Assembly: GCF_019145435.1 (NCBI RefSeq)
Contig: NZ_JAHSTS010000001.1
Coordinates: forward strand, 186,001-250,000
Direction: 5' to 3'
DNA length: 64,000 nucleotides
DNA from: Pseudomonas ekonensis
GTDB taxonomy: Bacteria > Pseudomonadota > Gammaproteobacteria > Pseudomonadales > Pseudomonadaceae
The translations under genes and the position numbers were made by a program. Below are positions 42,558-53,887 of the stretch, piece after piece. Under the pieces are notes generated by a model, which did not search any database, had not been told where the DNA came from, and saw only the letters and a program-made list of their open reading frames with translations. Every line of letters begins with the position of its first letter. Positions within the stretch are counted from its first letter, which is position 1.

Positions 42558-43871
42558 TCAGAATTCTTTGGCCGCCGCCCGGGCGGCCGGTTTTCTTGGC
42601 TGAAAGGTATAGCCTTGCTCGCCGCTGAGCACCTTGTTGGCCCGTTGCACATCGATGTCCCTTTCCCAGCGGGCGATGGCCACGGTGGCGACGCAGTTGC
42701 CGGTGAGGTTGGTCAGTGCCCGGCCGATGCCCATGAACCAGTCCACCGCCAGCACCAGCACCAGGCCCACCACCGGGATCGCCGGGATCGCCGTCAGCGT
42801 CGCGGCCAGGATCACCAGCGCGGAGCCCGGAATGCCGTGGGCGCCCTTGGAGGTGATCAGCGACACCAGCAGGATCGTCAGCAGGTCGGTCATGGCCAGC
42901 GGCGTGCCGGTGGCGTTGGCGATGAACACGATGGCCAGGGTCAGGTAGATCGAAAAGCCGTCGAGGTTGAACGAATAGCCGGTGGGAATCACCAGCCCGA
43001 CGGTGGAGCTGCCGATGCCCAGGTGTTCCAGTTTGCGCATCACTTGGGGCAGCACGGCGTCGGAGGACGCGGTGCCGAGCACGATCAGCAATTCCTCGCG
43101 CAGGTACTTGAGCAACGGCCACAGACGTAGCCCCGACAAGCGCATCACCAGGCCCAGGATCAGGGACACGAAGGCCGCGCAGGTCAGGTAGAACAGGCCG
43201 ATCAGGCTGCCCAGGTGCTGCAGCGAATCCAGGCCGTACTTGCTGGTGGTGAAGGCGATGGCGCCGAACACGCCAATGGGCGCCAGGCGCACGATCATGC
43301 CCATGATCCGGAAGATCACATGGCTCAGTTCGTTGATCAGCCGCGAGATCCCGGACGCCGCCTCGCCCACCAGGTTCAGCGCGCTGCCGAACAGCACGGA
43401 GAACAGCAACACCTGCAGGATGTTGTTGTCGGCGAAGGCGCCGAGGGCCGACGCCGGAATCAGGTCCATCAGGAACTGAGTGGTGGTGTGCATGTGCTGG
43501 CCGCGTTCGGCGATGTCGCCCATGTCGGCGGCGGCCAGTTGCTCCAGGTGGATGTTGGCGCCGCTGCCGATCCCGGTGGTGAAGGCGAAGACCAGGCCGA
43601 TCACCAGGGCGAGGGTGGTCAGGACTTCGAAGTAGATCACCGATTTGAGGCCGATGCGCCCGACCTTCTTCAGGTCGCCGGCGCCGCTGATGCCGCTGAC
43701 CACCACACAGAACACGATCAGGCCGATGAGCATTTTGATCAGTTTGATGAAGCCGTCGCCCAGCGGCTTGAGCTGGGCCGAGTATTCGGGAAAGGTCAGT
43801 CCGCAGACGATGCCGAGCATCAGGCCGAGAACCACTTGGAGGAAGATCGAACGCGAGCACCATCTGAGCAT
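42558..43871 (-). CDS. DctA-like dicarboxylate/amino acid:cation symporter
   Basis: A 437-residue SDF-family carrier. PLGDGFIKLIKMLIGLIVFCVVVSGI, EELLIVLGTASSDAVLPQVM (hairpin 1 Ser-rich motif) and VIPTGYSFNLDGFSIYLTLA with ALTNLTGNCVATVAIARWE are the substrate-binding signatures. The hairpin reads TASSD where DctA has TSSSE, so the substrate may differ from C4-dicarboxylates. The ATG at 43871 gives MLRWCSRSIFLQVVLGLMLG; no strong ribosome-binding site is present. It leads an operon with two GntR genes. Confidence 0.88.
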   Translation of the reverse strand: MLRWCSRSIFLQVVLGLMLGIVCGLTFPEYSAQLKPLGDGFIKLIKMLIGLIVFCVVVSGISGAGDLKKVGRIGLKSVIYFEVLTTLALVIGLVFAFTTGIGSGANIHLEQLAAADMGDIAERGQHMHTTTQFLMDLIPASALGAFADNNILQVLLFSVLFGSALNLVGEAASGISRLINELSHVIFRIMGMIVRLAPIGVFGAIAFTTSKYGLDSLQHLGSLIGLFYLTCAAFVSLILGLVMRLSGLRLWPLLKYLREELLIVLGTASSDAVLPQVMRKLEHLGIGSSTVGLVIPTGYSFNLDGFSIYLTLAIVFIANATGTPLAMTDLLTILLVSLITSKGAHGIPGSALVILAATLTAIPAIPVVGLVLVLAVDWFMGIGRALTNLTGNCVATVAIARWERDIDVQRANKVLSGEQGYTFQPRKPAARAAAKEF

Positions 43872-43940
43872 GGGAGGAATCCTGGTCGGTGTCCTGGCTG
43901 CCTTGCGCAGGGCGCGTCGGGCTGAGGACTTAATTATTGT

Positions 43941-43949
43941 GGTCTTACC
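43941..43949. promoter_or_regulatory. FadR-type half-palindrome, dctA-proximal
   Basis: GGTCTTACC matches the GTnnnAC core of FadR-subfamily GntR operators. It is 70 bp upstream of the dctA-like ATG. Confidence 0.5.
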
Positions 43950-44025
43950 GGTATGTCCAGTGCGGAGGCAGGATAGGCGCGGTTTCAGGATGGCTGCAAG
44001 TGAAAAATGACGAATTGGCTTGACC

Positions 44026-44034
44026 GGTCTGACC
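44026..44034. promoter_or_regulatory. FadR-type half-palindrome, distal copy
   Basis: GGTCTGACC is a near-perfect palindrome that differs from the proximal site at one base and lies 85 bp further upstream, about eight helical turns away. Confidence 0.5.
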
Positions 44035-44145
44035 AGTAGTTCGCCGGCGTCTGTCTGTGTGTCTTGTGCGTGAAGACGCTGAGCCCCGTCCGTCAACGGT
44101 CGGGGCTTGGCGTGGGGGTCGCGGTGCGGTCGGTGCGACGCCGAC

Positions 44146-44700
44146 TCAGTAAGGGGCGTTGCGCTGCAGGATGTTCAGCCTGAAATCCAGGGCGGTTGAA
44201 CTATGGTTGGGGTCGGTCCGAATGAACGTGCCGACCTTGGGATCATATTTGCTCCGGCTCAAGCCGGCCCGAAGCAGTTTGCCGGCCCGTGTCTGTATCC
44301 GCACGGTGGGCGTGTCGCTGTCGAGCTGATCCAGCGTGATGATCTTGCCGTTGGCGTCCAGCAAGTTGAACGTTGTCTCGTCGCCATCCTGGCTTACATA
44401 GGCGTTCAGAAAGTCTTTCTGTTCTTTGCTGATGGCTCGGTAGTAATAGGGGCCGCGGTTCAAAATATAAATCGCGTAATAATTGTCATAGCACCTGAAA
44501 TAGAACGTGAGTGCGTCCGGGGCGATGCCGGGATGCAGGAACAAGTAATCGGAAACATCAATGTGCGAAGAAAAGGTGAACGCCTCGTAGTCGGGGCGTA
44601 GTGTCGAAATGTTTCTTCCGTAAGTCAGTCTTGGAAAGTGCGGATTTCCGATAGGAGTACTTAGCGTTGCGATAAATGACTTTTCCTGGTTGGTGCTCAT
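44146..44700 (-). CDS. Unrecognised protein, member of a local paralogue pair
   Basis: I do not recognise this 184-residue protein. It has no signal peptide or membrane segment. It is clearly homologous to the next upstream product: shared features are SFIATL near the N-terminus, TFYFRCYDNYYAIYI, AISKEQKDFLNA, TTFNLLDANGKIITL, DTPTVRIQTR and the ending FRLNILQRNAPY. The strand-rich, aromatic pattern suggests a beta-structured fold such as a lectin or trefoil, which is a guess. It starts 69 bp after the paralogue's stop and is probably in the same operon. Confidence 0.8.
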   Translation of the reverse strand: MSTNQEKSFIATLSTPIGNPHFPRLTYGRNISTLRPDYEAFTFSSHIDVSDYLFLHPGIAPDALTFYFRCYDNYYAIYILNRGPYYYRAISKEQKDFLNAYVSQDGDETTFNLLDANGKIITLDQLDSDTPTVRIQTRAGKLLRAGLSRSKYDPKVGTFIRTDPNHSSTALDFRLNILQRNAPY

Positions 44701-44769
44701 AGTGGGAACTCAATATTCGGTAAGGTTGCGGATGCAATATCTTTCGCCGTCGGCGCGCGACGGACAGGG

Positions 44770-45342
44770 TCAGACTTCGTCCGGATCGCTCAGGAACGAC
44801 GCGTTGCGCTCGAGGATCCGCAACGTGAACACGATGCCTTTTTCGTCGGTCTCGCCCATGTAGCGGTAGGGCGCGCCCCTGCGCAGGATGCTGCCGACAG
44901 GGCGGGCGTTGCGTGCCTGGAGCCGGACACGGTGGGTGTCGCGGGGCAGGTCTCGCAGCGTGATGACCTGGTTGTCCAGGCTCAGGAGATTGAAGGAGGT
45001 GGTGTCGCGGCCGGCGGGGAGGAACGCCCCCAGGAAGCCGGCGTGATCCTTGCTCACGCAATGCCCCGAATAGACGACGTGGGAGCGGATGTAGAGATGG
45101 TAGTAGTCATCCGTGCAGCGGAAGTAAATCGTCATCGGCGCCGGATCGACGATCTCCTGACGGTCGCGATGGCCCAGCAGGTGGCTGTCATTGTGCCGCT
45201 TCGATACGCCGGTGAAAAAGCCGCCCGAGTAATGTGTGTCCAGGCGGGTGGCCGGAGTGCCGTGCAACTGGCCCAGAAAGTTTACGTGCGAAGTGCCCAG
45301 TTCCAATGTCGCGATGAAAGACTGTTGTCTGTTTGTTTTCAT
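44770..45342 (-). CDS. Unrecognised protein, member of a local paralogue pair
   Basis: A 190-residue protein of unknown function, paralogous to the downstream gene. It begins MKTNRQQSFIATLELGTSHV and contains MTIYFRCTDDYYHLYI, VSKDHAGFLGAF, TSFNLLSLDNQVITL, DTHRVRLQARNA and FTLRILERNASF, which align one for one with the partner. There is no export signal. AAGGA lies before the ATG at 45342. The 240 bp upstream is AT-rich and holds no other gene; the in-frame upstream extension there starts at a TTG and looks non-coding. The duplication and composition suggest acquired accessory genes. Confidence 0.8.
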   Translation of the reverse strand: MKTNRQQSFIATLELGTSHVNFLGQLHGTPATRLDTHYSGGFFTGVSKRHNDSHLLGHRDRQEIVDPAPMTIYFRCTDDYYHLYIRSHVVYSGHCVSKDHAGFLGAFLPAGRDTTSFNLLSLDNQVITLRDLPRDTHRVRLQARNARPVGSILRRGAPYRYMGETDEKGIVFTLRILERNASFLSDPDEV

Positions 45343-45581
45343 GAACTCATCCTTGAATTCAAAAGGTGGGTGTTTATGTTGTTTGTTACATGGCTGGATG
45401 TTTCTGTTCTTTGCTCTTTCGAGTGGGTTTGTTTGGGGTAGCTGTTTTGTCGGAACAATAACAGCAAGTTCTATGCTGTGGTCTGATTTGATGAGCTCGT
45501 GTTGTTTCAAGTCTTGAGCAGCGTGAGGGAAAGTTGCTTGGGGAAAGGACTTCCGTTAAGAGACGTGCATTTGTACGGGCG

Positions 45582-45614
45582 AAAAAAAACCGGCCAATCG
45601 CTTGGCCGGTTTTC
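45582..45614 (-). terminator. Intrinsic terminator of glyA
   Basis: ACCGGCCAA (45589-45597) and TTGGCCGGT (45602-45610) pair perfectly. On the minus strand the stem is followed by a run of eight T residues, so it terminates glyA transcripts just past the stop at 45637. Confidence 0.92.
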
Positions 45615-45636
45615 CGTGCTGCGGTTTAGGCTGCGA

Positions 45637-46890
45637 TTACGCGCCGTACACCGGCAGCTTCTTGCAGATGGCCTTGACCTTCTCGCGAACGGCGTCGATC
45701 ACCGCTTCGTTGTTCAGGTCAGCCAGGATGTCGCAGATCCAGCCGGCCAGCTCTTTGCACTCGGCCTCTTTGAAGCCGCGGGTGGTCACGGCCGGGGTGC
45801 CGAAGCGCAGGCCAGAGGTGACGAACGGCGAGCGCGGATCGTTAGGCACGGAGTTCTTGTTCACGGTGATGAACGCTTTGCCCAGTGCGGCGTCGGCGTC
45901 TTTGCCGGAGATTTCCTGCTTGATCAGCGACAGCAGGAACAGGTGGTTCTGGGTACCGCCGGACACCACGTCGAAACCACGCTCGATGAACACGCCGGCC
46001 ATGGCCTGGGCGTTCTTCACCACTTGTTGCTGGTAGGCCTTGAACTCAGGCTGCAAAGCTTCCTTGAAGCAGATCGCCTTGGCCGCGATCACGTGCTCCA
46101 GCGGGCCGCCCTGGGCGCCCGGGAACACGGCGGAGTTCAGCTTCTTCTCGATGTCGGCGTTGGCGCGCGCCAGGATCAGGCCACCACGCGGACCGCGCAG
46201 GGTCTTGTGGGTGGTGGTGGTCACGACGTCGGCGAACGGAACCGGGTTCGGGTAGACGCCGGCGGCGACCAGACCGGCCACGTGGGCCATGTCGACGAAC
46301 AGGTAGGCGCCGACCTTGTCAGCGATGGCGCGGAAGCGCGGGAAGTCCAGCACCTGCGAGTAGGCCGAGAAACCGGCCACGATCATTTTCGGCTTGTGCT
46401 CGACGGCCAAGCGCTCGACTTCGTCGTAGTCGATCAGGCCGTTGGCGTCGATGCCGTACTGGATGGCGTTGTACAGCTTGCCGGAGGAGGACACGCTGGC
46501 GCCGTGGGTCAGGTGACCGCCGTGGGCCAGGCTCATGCCCAGGATGGTGTCGCCGGCCGACAGCAGGGCCAGGTAGACCGCGGCGTTGGCCTGGGAGCCT
46601 GCGTGCGGCTGGACGTTGGCGTAGTCGGCGCCGAACAGTTCCTTGGCGCGGTCGATGGCCAGTTGCTCAACCACGTCGACGTATTCGCAGCCGCCGTAGT
46701 AGCGCTTGCCCGGGTAGCCTTCGGCGTACTTGTTGGTCAGCACCGAGCCTTGAGCCTCCATCACCGCAGGGCTGGTGTAGTTTTCCGAAGCGATCAGCTC
46801 GATGTGTTCTTCCTGGCGCTGAGCTTCTTGCTCCATGGCGGCAAAAAGGTCGGCGTCGTACTTGGCAATAGTCAAATCACGGCTGAACAT
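45637..46890 (-). CDS. glyA: Serine hydroxymethyltransferase
   Basis: The 417-residue PLP enzyme interconverts serine and glycine with tetrahydrofolate, supplying one-carbon units. All SHMT signatures are present: [49 protein letters not shown] and the PLP lysine in [15 protein letters not shown]. Length is standard. The ATG at 46890 ([16 protein letters not shown]) has GAGG upstream. Pseudomonas carries several glyA copies; this one is beside a MorA-type gene, as in P. aeruginosa. Confidence 0.97.
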   Translation of the reverse strand: MFSRDLTIAKYDADLFAAMEQEAQRQEEHIELIASENYTSPAVMEAQGSVLTNKYAEGYPGKRYYGGCEYVDVVEQLAIDRAKELFGADYANVQPHAGSQANAAVYLALLSAGDTILGMSLAHGGHLTHGASVSSSGKLYNAIQYGIDANGLIDYDEVERLAVEHKPKMIVAGFSAYSQVLDFPRFRAIADKVGAYLFVDMAHVAGLVAAGVYPNPVPFADVVTTTTHKTLRGPRGGLILARANADIEKKLNSAVFPGAQGGPLEHVIAAKAICFKEALQPEFKAYQQQVVKNAQAMAGVFIERGFDVVSGGTQNHLFLLSLIKQEISGKDADAALGKAFITVNKNSVPNDPRSPFVTSGLRFGTPAVTTRGFKEAECKELAGWICDILADLNNEAVIDAVREKVKAICKKLPVYGA

Positions 46891-47003
46891 GGCGGTCCTC
46901 AAGGATCGGGGCAGAAAAGGGGGGCATTCTAACCCAACGGGTTTTGGATGGCATATGAAACGACATCATGTCGCAGACAAGTGGCGTTCAAGCGGCTATA
47001 GGC

Positions 47004-47122
47004 CTCAAGCCTCAAGCCTCAAGCCTCAAGCCTCAAGCGGCAAGCGGCAAGCGGCAAGCGGCAAGTCTCAAGCTGCAAGCTGCAAGCCTCGCCCCCTTGT
47101 AGCTTGAAGCTTGAAGCTTGCA
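47004..47122. repeat. Heptamer array between morA-like gene and glyA
   Basis: Twelve seven-base units in register fill 47004-47087: five CTCAAGC, three GGCAAGC, one GGCAAGT, one CTCAAGC and two TGCAAGC. After a short break, three opposite-sense units (GCTTGAA twice and GCTTGCA, 47102-47122) follow. The layout, a long run of NNCAAGC then a flip to GCTTGNN, is the same as at 6313-6399. It lies just past the end of the morA-like gene and upstream of glyA. Confidence 0.9.
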
Positions 47123-47133
47123 GCTGCCCCAGA

Positions 47134-50100
47134 TCAATCAAACATAAAGAGGGCATCATTGCTGAATTGCGCCTCGAACCGCCCCGCCGGCATCGGCCGG
47201 CCGAACAGGTAGCCCTGCACCTCGTCGCAGCCGTGCTCGCGCAGGAAATCCAGCTGCTCGTGGGTCTCCACGCCCTCGGCGATCACCGCCAGGTTGAGGC
47301 TGTGGGCCATGGCGATGATCGCCCGGGCGATCTGCGCGTCCTGCTCGCCGGACGGCAGGCCGTCGACGAAGGTGCGGTCGATCTTCAGCACGTCGATCGG
47401 GAACTGCTTGAGGTAGTTCAGCGACGAATAGCCGGTGCCGAAGTCGTCCACCGCGATGCTCAGGCCGAGGTTTTTCAGGCCGTCGAGGATCTGCATCGCC
47501 TCGCTGACTTCGCGCATCAGGATGCTTTCGGTCAGTTCCAGCTCCAGGCAGGCCGGCGGCAGGCCGGTTTCGCGCAGGGTGGTGGCGATCCGCGTGCCGA
47601 GCTGGCCGTCGGAGAACTGCCGGGCGGAGATGTTCACCGACACCTTCGGCACGCGCACGCGGCTCTGGTGCCAGGTCTTGAGCTGGCGGCACGCTTCGGC
47701 GATCACCCAGTCGCCGACGTCCACCACCAGGCCGAGCTCTTCCAGCACCGGAATGAAATCCCCCGGCGGCACCAGCCCGCGACGCGGATGGCGCCAGCGC
47801 AGCAGGGCTTCGGCGCCGGTCAGGCGCTTGCCGTCGCCGCTGAACTGCGGTTGGTAATACAGCACGAATTCGTTCTGCTCCAACGCGTGGCGCAGGTCGC
47901 TTTCCAGCTCCAGGCGTTCCAGCGCACTGGCGTTCATGTCGGCCTGGTAGAACTGGAAGTTGTTCTTGCCGCGCTCCTTGGCGTGGTACATCGCGGTGTC
48001 GGCGTTCTTCATCAGTTGGCTGAGCTCGTTGCCGTCCTGGGGGCTCAGGGCGATGCCGATGCTGGCGGTGACGAAGAACTCGCGGCCTTCGAGCACGAAC
48101 GGTTTCACCAGGCTGGCGAGGATCTGCTCGGCCACATGGATCGCCCGGTTGAGCGCCATCTCGCGGCTGGAGCGGTGTTGCAGCAGCAGGGTGAACTCGT
48201 CGCCGCCCATCCGCGCCACGGTGTCGTCATCGTCGACGCAGGCCAGCAGACGCGTGGCCATGTCCTTGAGCATGCGGTCGCCGGCGGCGTGGCCGAGGGA
48301 GTCGTTGATCGGCTTGAAGCGGTCGAGGTCGAGGAACATCAGCACCACCCACGACTTCTGCCGTTCGGCCGACTGCAGCGCGGTGTGCAGGCGGTCCTGG
48401 AACAGCGTGCGGTTGGGCAGGTGGGTCAGGGCGTCGTAGTAGGCGAGGCGGTGGATGCGCTGCTCGCTGGCCTTGCGCTCGCTGATGTCGCTGAAGAAGC
48501 ACACGTAGCTGGCCAGGTCGCCTTCGTCGTCGAGCACGGCGGTGATGCCGACCCAGGCCGGGTAATGCTCGCCGTTGCGTCGCTTGAGCCAGACTTCGCC
48601 TTCCCAGGTGCTGTGCTGGTGCAGTTGCTTGAGCACGTAGCGCAGGTGCGCGTCCTGCTGCTCGTCGACGGTGAGCATGTTCGGCAACTGGTCGAGGACT
48701 TCGGCCACCGCGTAGCCGCTGACCCGGCTGAAGGCCTCGTTGGCCTGCACGATGTAGCCGGCAGGGTCGGTGATCAGGATCGCCGAGGTGGAGTGCTCGA
48801 ACACCGTGGCGGCCATGCGCAGGTCTTTTTCGGCGCGGCGCTGCTGGCTGATGTCGCGGCCGACGCCGAGCACGCCTTCGAAGGCGCCGTGCTCGTCCCA
48901 CACCAGCACCAGGCGCAGCTCGATCGGGATCTTGCGTCCGTCGGCCCGCAGGCAGTCGAACAGGAACATCTGGGTCTGCACCTGGCTGCGCAGCAGCGCC
49001 AGTTGCTCGGGCTTGTCCAGGGCTTTGCTGACGCGGTCCATCAGGTGATAGATGCCGGTCAGCTGCTGCGGGTTGGCGATGGTCGACTGCCAGCCGTTCT
49101 GGAAGATCCACTCGGCGTCATAGCCCAGCACCGCCTGCACCGAAGGGCTGACGTAGTTGAGCGACATCTTGCTGTCGGTGGAGAAGATCACGTCGCTGAT
49201 GCTTTCGGCGAGCATCCGGTAGCGCTGCTCGCTGTCGCGCAGGGATTCGCTGGCCTCGATCTGTTCGGTGATGTCCTTGGCCACGCCGATGATCCGCGTG
49301 ACCTGATCGTGCTTGTCCCGGGCCAGCGCCTGTTCGCGGATGTCGAAGCGCCGCCACTTGCCGTCGCGGTGGCGAAAGCGCAACTGGCACTGCAGCAGTT
49401 GGCTGTAGCCGGCGTGGCGTTGCAGCTGGCGTGAGCGGTGGTAGTAGTCGGCGTCTTCCGGGTGCAGGAGGATTTCCCAGAAGTACTCGCCCATCTGATG
49501 CAGTTCGGTGCGGTTGTAGCCCAGGGTCTGGCCCAGGTGATGGTTGCTGAAGATCATCCGCTGGCTGATCACGTCCTGCACGTACAGGTGGTCCGGCACG
49601 GTGCGCACCACGTCCGACCAGAAGCCCTCGCGCTCCAGCAGCGACAGTTCGATCAGCTTGCGGCTGGTGATGTCGTTGATGCTCAGGATCACCGCTTTGT
49701 AGTCGTGCTGTTCCTGGGGCAGGCGCAGCACCAGCCACAGGTGCTGGTCGCGGCCGTTGATGTCCGGCAGCTTGATTTCGAGCTCCAGTTGCTTCTGCCG
49801 CTGGAGCACGGCGTCGAGCACCTGGTTGCCGATGGCGCAGTGGGTGTGGGGACGGCCGTCGATCAGCAGCTGCCAGGCGTGGTCGCAGGAATTGACGTTG
49901 AGCAGTTGCAGCGCCACCTGGTTGACCTCGGTGATGCGCAGTTCCTGCAACAGCTGCTGGCGCTGCTGCGGGTGGTCGAGCCAGGCCTTGAGCTGGTCGC
50001 TGGTCTGCAGGCGGGCCTTGTCGAACACCTGCTTGAGCCCGGACAGGTCCAGCACGCACAGGGCCACGCCGGTGCCTTCGAAGATGTCCTGGTAGCGGCG

Positions 50101-50982
50101 CCGGCCTTCATGCAACTGGCGCTGGCGGCGGCGCATGTTGAGCAACGCGATGAACGGCAGCAGCGAGAACGCCAGGCCCAGCAGGCACTTGCCGATGAAG
50201 GCCGGCAACAGTTGCTCGAGCACGCGCTGGCGGTCGAACAGGCCGCGCAGTTGCCAGTCGCTGCTGCTCAGCGGCACGGTCAGCACGCTGTTGGTCAGGT
50301 CGTCCGGGGTCAGGGTGCTGGTGCGGGTGGAGGGCAGGCCTTCGTCGCGGCTGATGATCTGATGGTTGATCCGGTTTTCCACCAGCCACAGCGGACGGAT
50401 GCCGGTGTCGCCCTGTTTGGTCAGCGAGGCGAAGAAGGTCGGGGTCAGGCGCAGCGCCCAGTAGCCGCGGGTGCTGCCGCTGGCCTGGTGCAGCAGCAGG
50501 TGCACCACCGAACCGTCGTCGGCGTTGCTGAAATAATGGGCCTGGGCGCGGCTGCGGCGCACCAGTTCGCCGAGGTAGTCGGCGTCTTGGCTGGCGGCGT
50601 CGCTGTCGCTGAGCACCTTGCCGGACGGGCTGAGCAGCGCCAGGCTGCGCAGGTCGGGCAGCGACTGCTGCAGCTTGCGCAGCAGCGCCTGCTGTTCGTC
50701 GGCCGATTGCGGCTGTTCGACGATCGGTAGCAGGTTGAGGGCGATCTGCGCGTTCAGCGCCATGTTCAGGCTGACCTGGGAGGCCAGGTCGGCGGTGTAG
50801 TCGATGGTGTACTGGCGCTGGTTCTTTTGGGTTTCGCGCAGTTGGTCGAGCAGTTGCCAGAACAGCAGCGCCAGCAGCAGAAGCACCAGGGTCGCCAGCG
50901 CGCCTTTCAATGTTCCGCGCAGGGGCGAGCCGGGCGCCGGTTGGGTACTGCTCACAGAGGCTGGCGGAGTGACATTGGACAA
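47134..50982 (-). CDS. morA: MorA-type membrane PAS-GGDEF-EAL c-di-GMP enzyme
   Basis: The 1282-residue protein has an N-terminal membrane helix (about 27-47), a periplasmic sensor region to about 262, a second helix (about 264-284), then about four PAS regions (295-840), a GGDEF domain (845-1010) and an EAL domain (1020-1275). The cyclase motif GGDEF is intact; the position of the inhibitory RxxD site reads DDDD, so product inhibition is probably lost. EAL catalytic elements ([39 protein letters not shown]) are all present, so both activities are possible. Identity with MorA rests on architecture and on adjacency to glyA. It starts at TTG with AGGA upstream. Confidence 0.85.
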   Translation of the reverse strand: MSNVTPPASVSSTQPAPGSPLRGTLKGALATLVLLLLALLFWQLLDQLRETQKNQRQYTIDYTADLASQVSLNMALNAQIALNLLPIVEQPQSADEQQALLRKLQQSLPDLRSLALLSPSGKVLSDSDAASQDADYLGELVRRSRAQAHYFSNADDGSVVHLLLHQASGSTRGYWALRLTPTFFASLTKQGDTGIRPLWLVENRINHQIISRDEGLPSTRTSTLTPDDLTNSVLTVPLSSSDWQLRGLFDRQRVLEQLLPAFIGKCLLGLAFSLLPFIALLNMRRRQRQLHEGRRRYQDIFEGTGVALCVLDLSGLKQVFDKARLQTSDQLKAWLDHPQQRQQLLQELRITEVNQVALQLLNVNSCDHAWQLLIDGRPHTHCAIGNQVLDAVLQRQKQLELEIKLPDINGRDQHLWLVLRLPQEQHDYKAVILSINDITSRKLIELSLLEREGFWSDVVRTVPDHLYVQDVISQRMIFSNHHLGQTLGYNRTELHQMGEYFWEILLHPEDADYYHRSRQLQRHAGYSQLLQCQLRFRHRDGKWRRFDIREQALARDKHDQVTRIIGVAKDITEQIEASESLRDSEQRYRMLAESISDVIFSTDSKMSLNYVSPSVQAVLGYDAEWIFQNGWQSTIANPQQLTGIYHLMDRVSKALDKPEQLALLRSQVQTQMFLFDCLRADGRKIPIELRLVLVWDEHGAFEGVLGVGRDISQQRRAEKDLRMAATVFEHSTSAILITDPAGYIVQANEAFSRVSGYAVAEVLDQLPNMLTVDEQQDAHLRYVLKQLHQHSTWEGEVWLKRRNGEHYPAWVGITAVLDDEGDLASYVCFFSDISERKASEQRIHRLAYYDALTHLPNRTLFQDRLHTALQSAERQKSWVVLMFLDLDRFKPINDSLGHAAGDRMLKDMATRLLACVDDDDTVARMGGDEFTLLLQHRSSREMALNRAIHVAEQILASLVKPFVLEGREFFVTASIGIALSPQDGNELSQLMKNADTAMYHAKERGKNNFQFYQADMNASALERLELESDLRHALEQNEFVLYYQPQFSGDGKRLTGAEALLRWRHPRRGLVPPGDFIPVLEELGLVVDVGDWVIAEACRQLKTWHQSRVRVPKVSVNISARQFSDGQLGTRIATTLRETGLPPACLELELTESILMREVSEAMQILDGLKNLGLSIAVDDFGTGYSSLNYLKQFPIDVLKIDRTFVDGLPSGEQDAQIARAIIAMAHSLNLAVIAEGVETHEQLDFLREHGCDEVQGYLFGRPMPAGRFEAQFSNDALFMFD

Positions 50983-51268
50983 GCTGGAATCCTGCGGTTT
51001 GGCTGGACTGGCGCGACGTGCACTATAAGCCGGACGCCCGAAGGGCGGCTAGCATGCCTTGAGTTGTGGCGAAGTGCCAGCCCCGCTCGGCTGGACTGCC
51101 TTCCGTCATTCAGGTAGCTTTGCCGGTTACGCGGGAGCGTTCCAGCTCCTAGACTCAGACTTTTTCCGCGCGCACGCATTGGGCTGTCTCAACTGAACGA
51201 CGCGCACCGGTCTGGCCAGGCATCGCCTGCGCTCCACTCATTCATCCGTCACTGACCCTAGGTTCTCC

Positions 51269-52933
<1,665 letters not shown>

Positions 52934-52957
52934 CCCGGCCGGCGGCATGAAAACGAA

Positions 52958-52982
52958 CGGAGCCTTCGGGCTCCGTTTTTTT
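52958..52982 (+). terminator. Intrinsic terminator of ettA
   Basis: CGGAGCC (52958-52964), loop TTCG, GGCTCCG (52969-52975), then a run of seven or more T residues. Confidence 0.92.
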
Positions 52983-53080
52983 TGCCTGCGTGCTTTCAGC
53001 GCAACCGCAGCGGGGCCATCGCCAGCAGGCCGGCTCCCACAGGTTCCGTGTCCGGCATCCACATTGTGGAAGCCACCCTG

Positions 53081-53220
53081 CCGGTGATCTGCGGCCAACG
53101 CAAAACCTGCGGGAGCTGGCTTGCCGGTGATCTGCGGCCAGCGCAAAACCTGCGGGAGCCAGCCTGCAGGTGATCTATGGCCAGCGCGAAACCTGTGGGA
53201 GCTGGCTTGCCAGCGATAGG
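53081..53220. repeat. 43-bp tandem array of REP-like units
   Basis: The segment CCGGTGATCTGCGGCCAACG begins at 53081, recurs with few changes at 53124 and, diverged, at 53167, a constant spacing of 43 bases; a partial fourth copy starts near 53210. Each unit contains AACCTGCGGGAGCTGGCTTG, the arm of a Pseudomonas REP. REP-like halves also lie upstream (53018-53044). The 377-bp gap between ettA and the GreA/B-like gene otherwise holds nothing that I can call. Confidence 0.85.
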
Positions 53221-53310
53221 GCCGGCGCATCCGACATCACTGTTGCCTGATCCAACGCCCTCGACTCCGGGAGCCAGACGGCTGGCGATGGCGTCAGTGA
53301 AGATTGTCGC

Positions 53311-53805
53311 CTAGGCCGGTTCGATGCGGATCACCTCGATCACTCGATCGCCGGCCGGGCGCTGCCACAGCACTTCGTCGTTGAGGCGGGCGCCCAGCAG
53401 CGCCCGGCCCAGGGGCGAACTCCAGTTGATCAGGCCGCGGGCGACGTCGGCCTGGTCTTCGCCCACCAATTGCACCCGGCGCTCGGTGCTGTGCTCGTCG
53501 GCGTAGGTCACCCAGCTGCCGATCTGCACCTTGTCGGTCGAGGTGGCGGCGGGCACGACCTGGGCGCTGCCGACGCGCTGCATGAAATAGCGCAAGTCCC
53601 GGTCGAGATCGGCCAGGCGTTGCTTGTCGGCCTGATCGCCCTTTTCCGATTGCCCGGCGTGCAAGGCCTGCAGTTCGGCCACCTTGGCCTGCAGCAGCGC
53701 AAAGCCCTGGGGCGTGACGTAGTTGGGTTGCGTGCTGACCTGCCGCTCGACCGGTTGGTCGGCTTGCGCGGCGGCGTTGTCCTCATTGACGAAAGCGCGG
53801 CTCAT
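53311..53805 (-). CDS. GreA/GreB-family factor with altered coiled-coil tip
   Basis: The 164-residue protein has an N-terminal coiled coil (about 28-80, ending RLADLDRDLRYFMQRVGSAQVV, which aligns with the RLREIDRRVRYL of GreB) and a C-terminal FKBP-like domain (about 90-160; IGSWVTYADEHSTERRVQLVGEDQAD, SSPLGRALLGARLNDEV). GreA/GreB stimulate RNA cleavage by paused RNA polymerase through acidic residues in a GDxSENADY tip. Here the tip reads AGQSEKGDQAD: the Asp is missing and the loop is one residue shorter. It may compete with GreA/GreB for the polymerase channel without full cleavage activity. GGAGG precedes the ATG. Confidence 0.85.
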   Translation of the reverse strand: MSRAFVNEDNAAAQADQPVERQVSTQPNYVTPQGFALLQAKVAELQALHAGQSEKGDQADKQRLADLDRDLRYFMQRVGSAQVVPAATSTDKVQIGSWVTYADEHSTERRVQLVGEDQADVARGLINWSSPLGRALLGARLNDEVLWQRPAGDRVIEVIRIEPA

Positions 53806-53887
53806 GGTCGCCTCCTTTGACGGGTCTTCTCAGGGAGTCGACCCCATGGTCGCAGGCATCGTTCGGGCGTGGTTGTCTGGAAACGAC

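Noticed and set aside
45343..45589. Small gene upstream of the paralogue pair
   Set aside because: The region is AT-rich with short frames only and no ribosome-binding site or protein-like composition.
53018..53220. Possible CRISPR array because of regular spacing
   Set aside because: The repeated and spacer parts are both conserved, the unit is a REP relative, and no cas gene is present.
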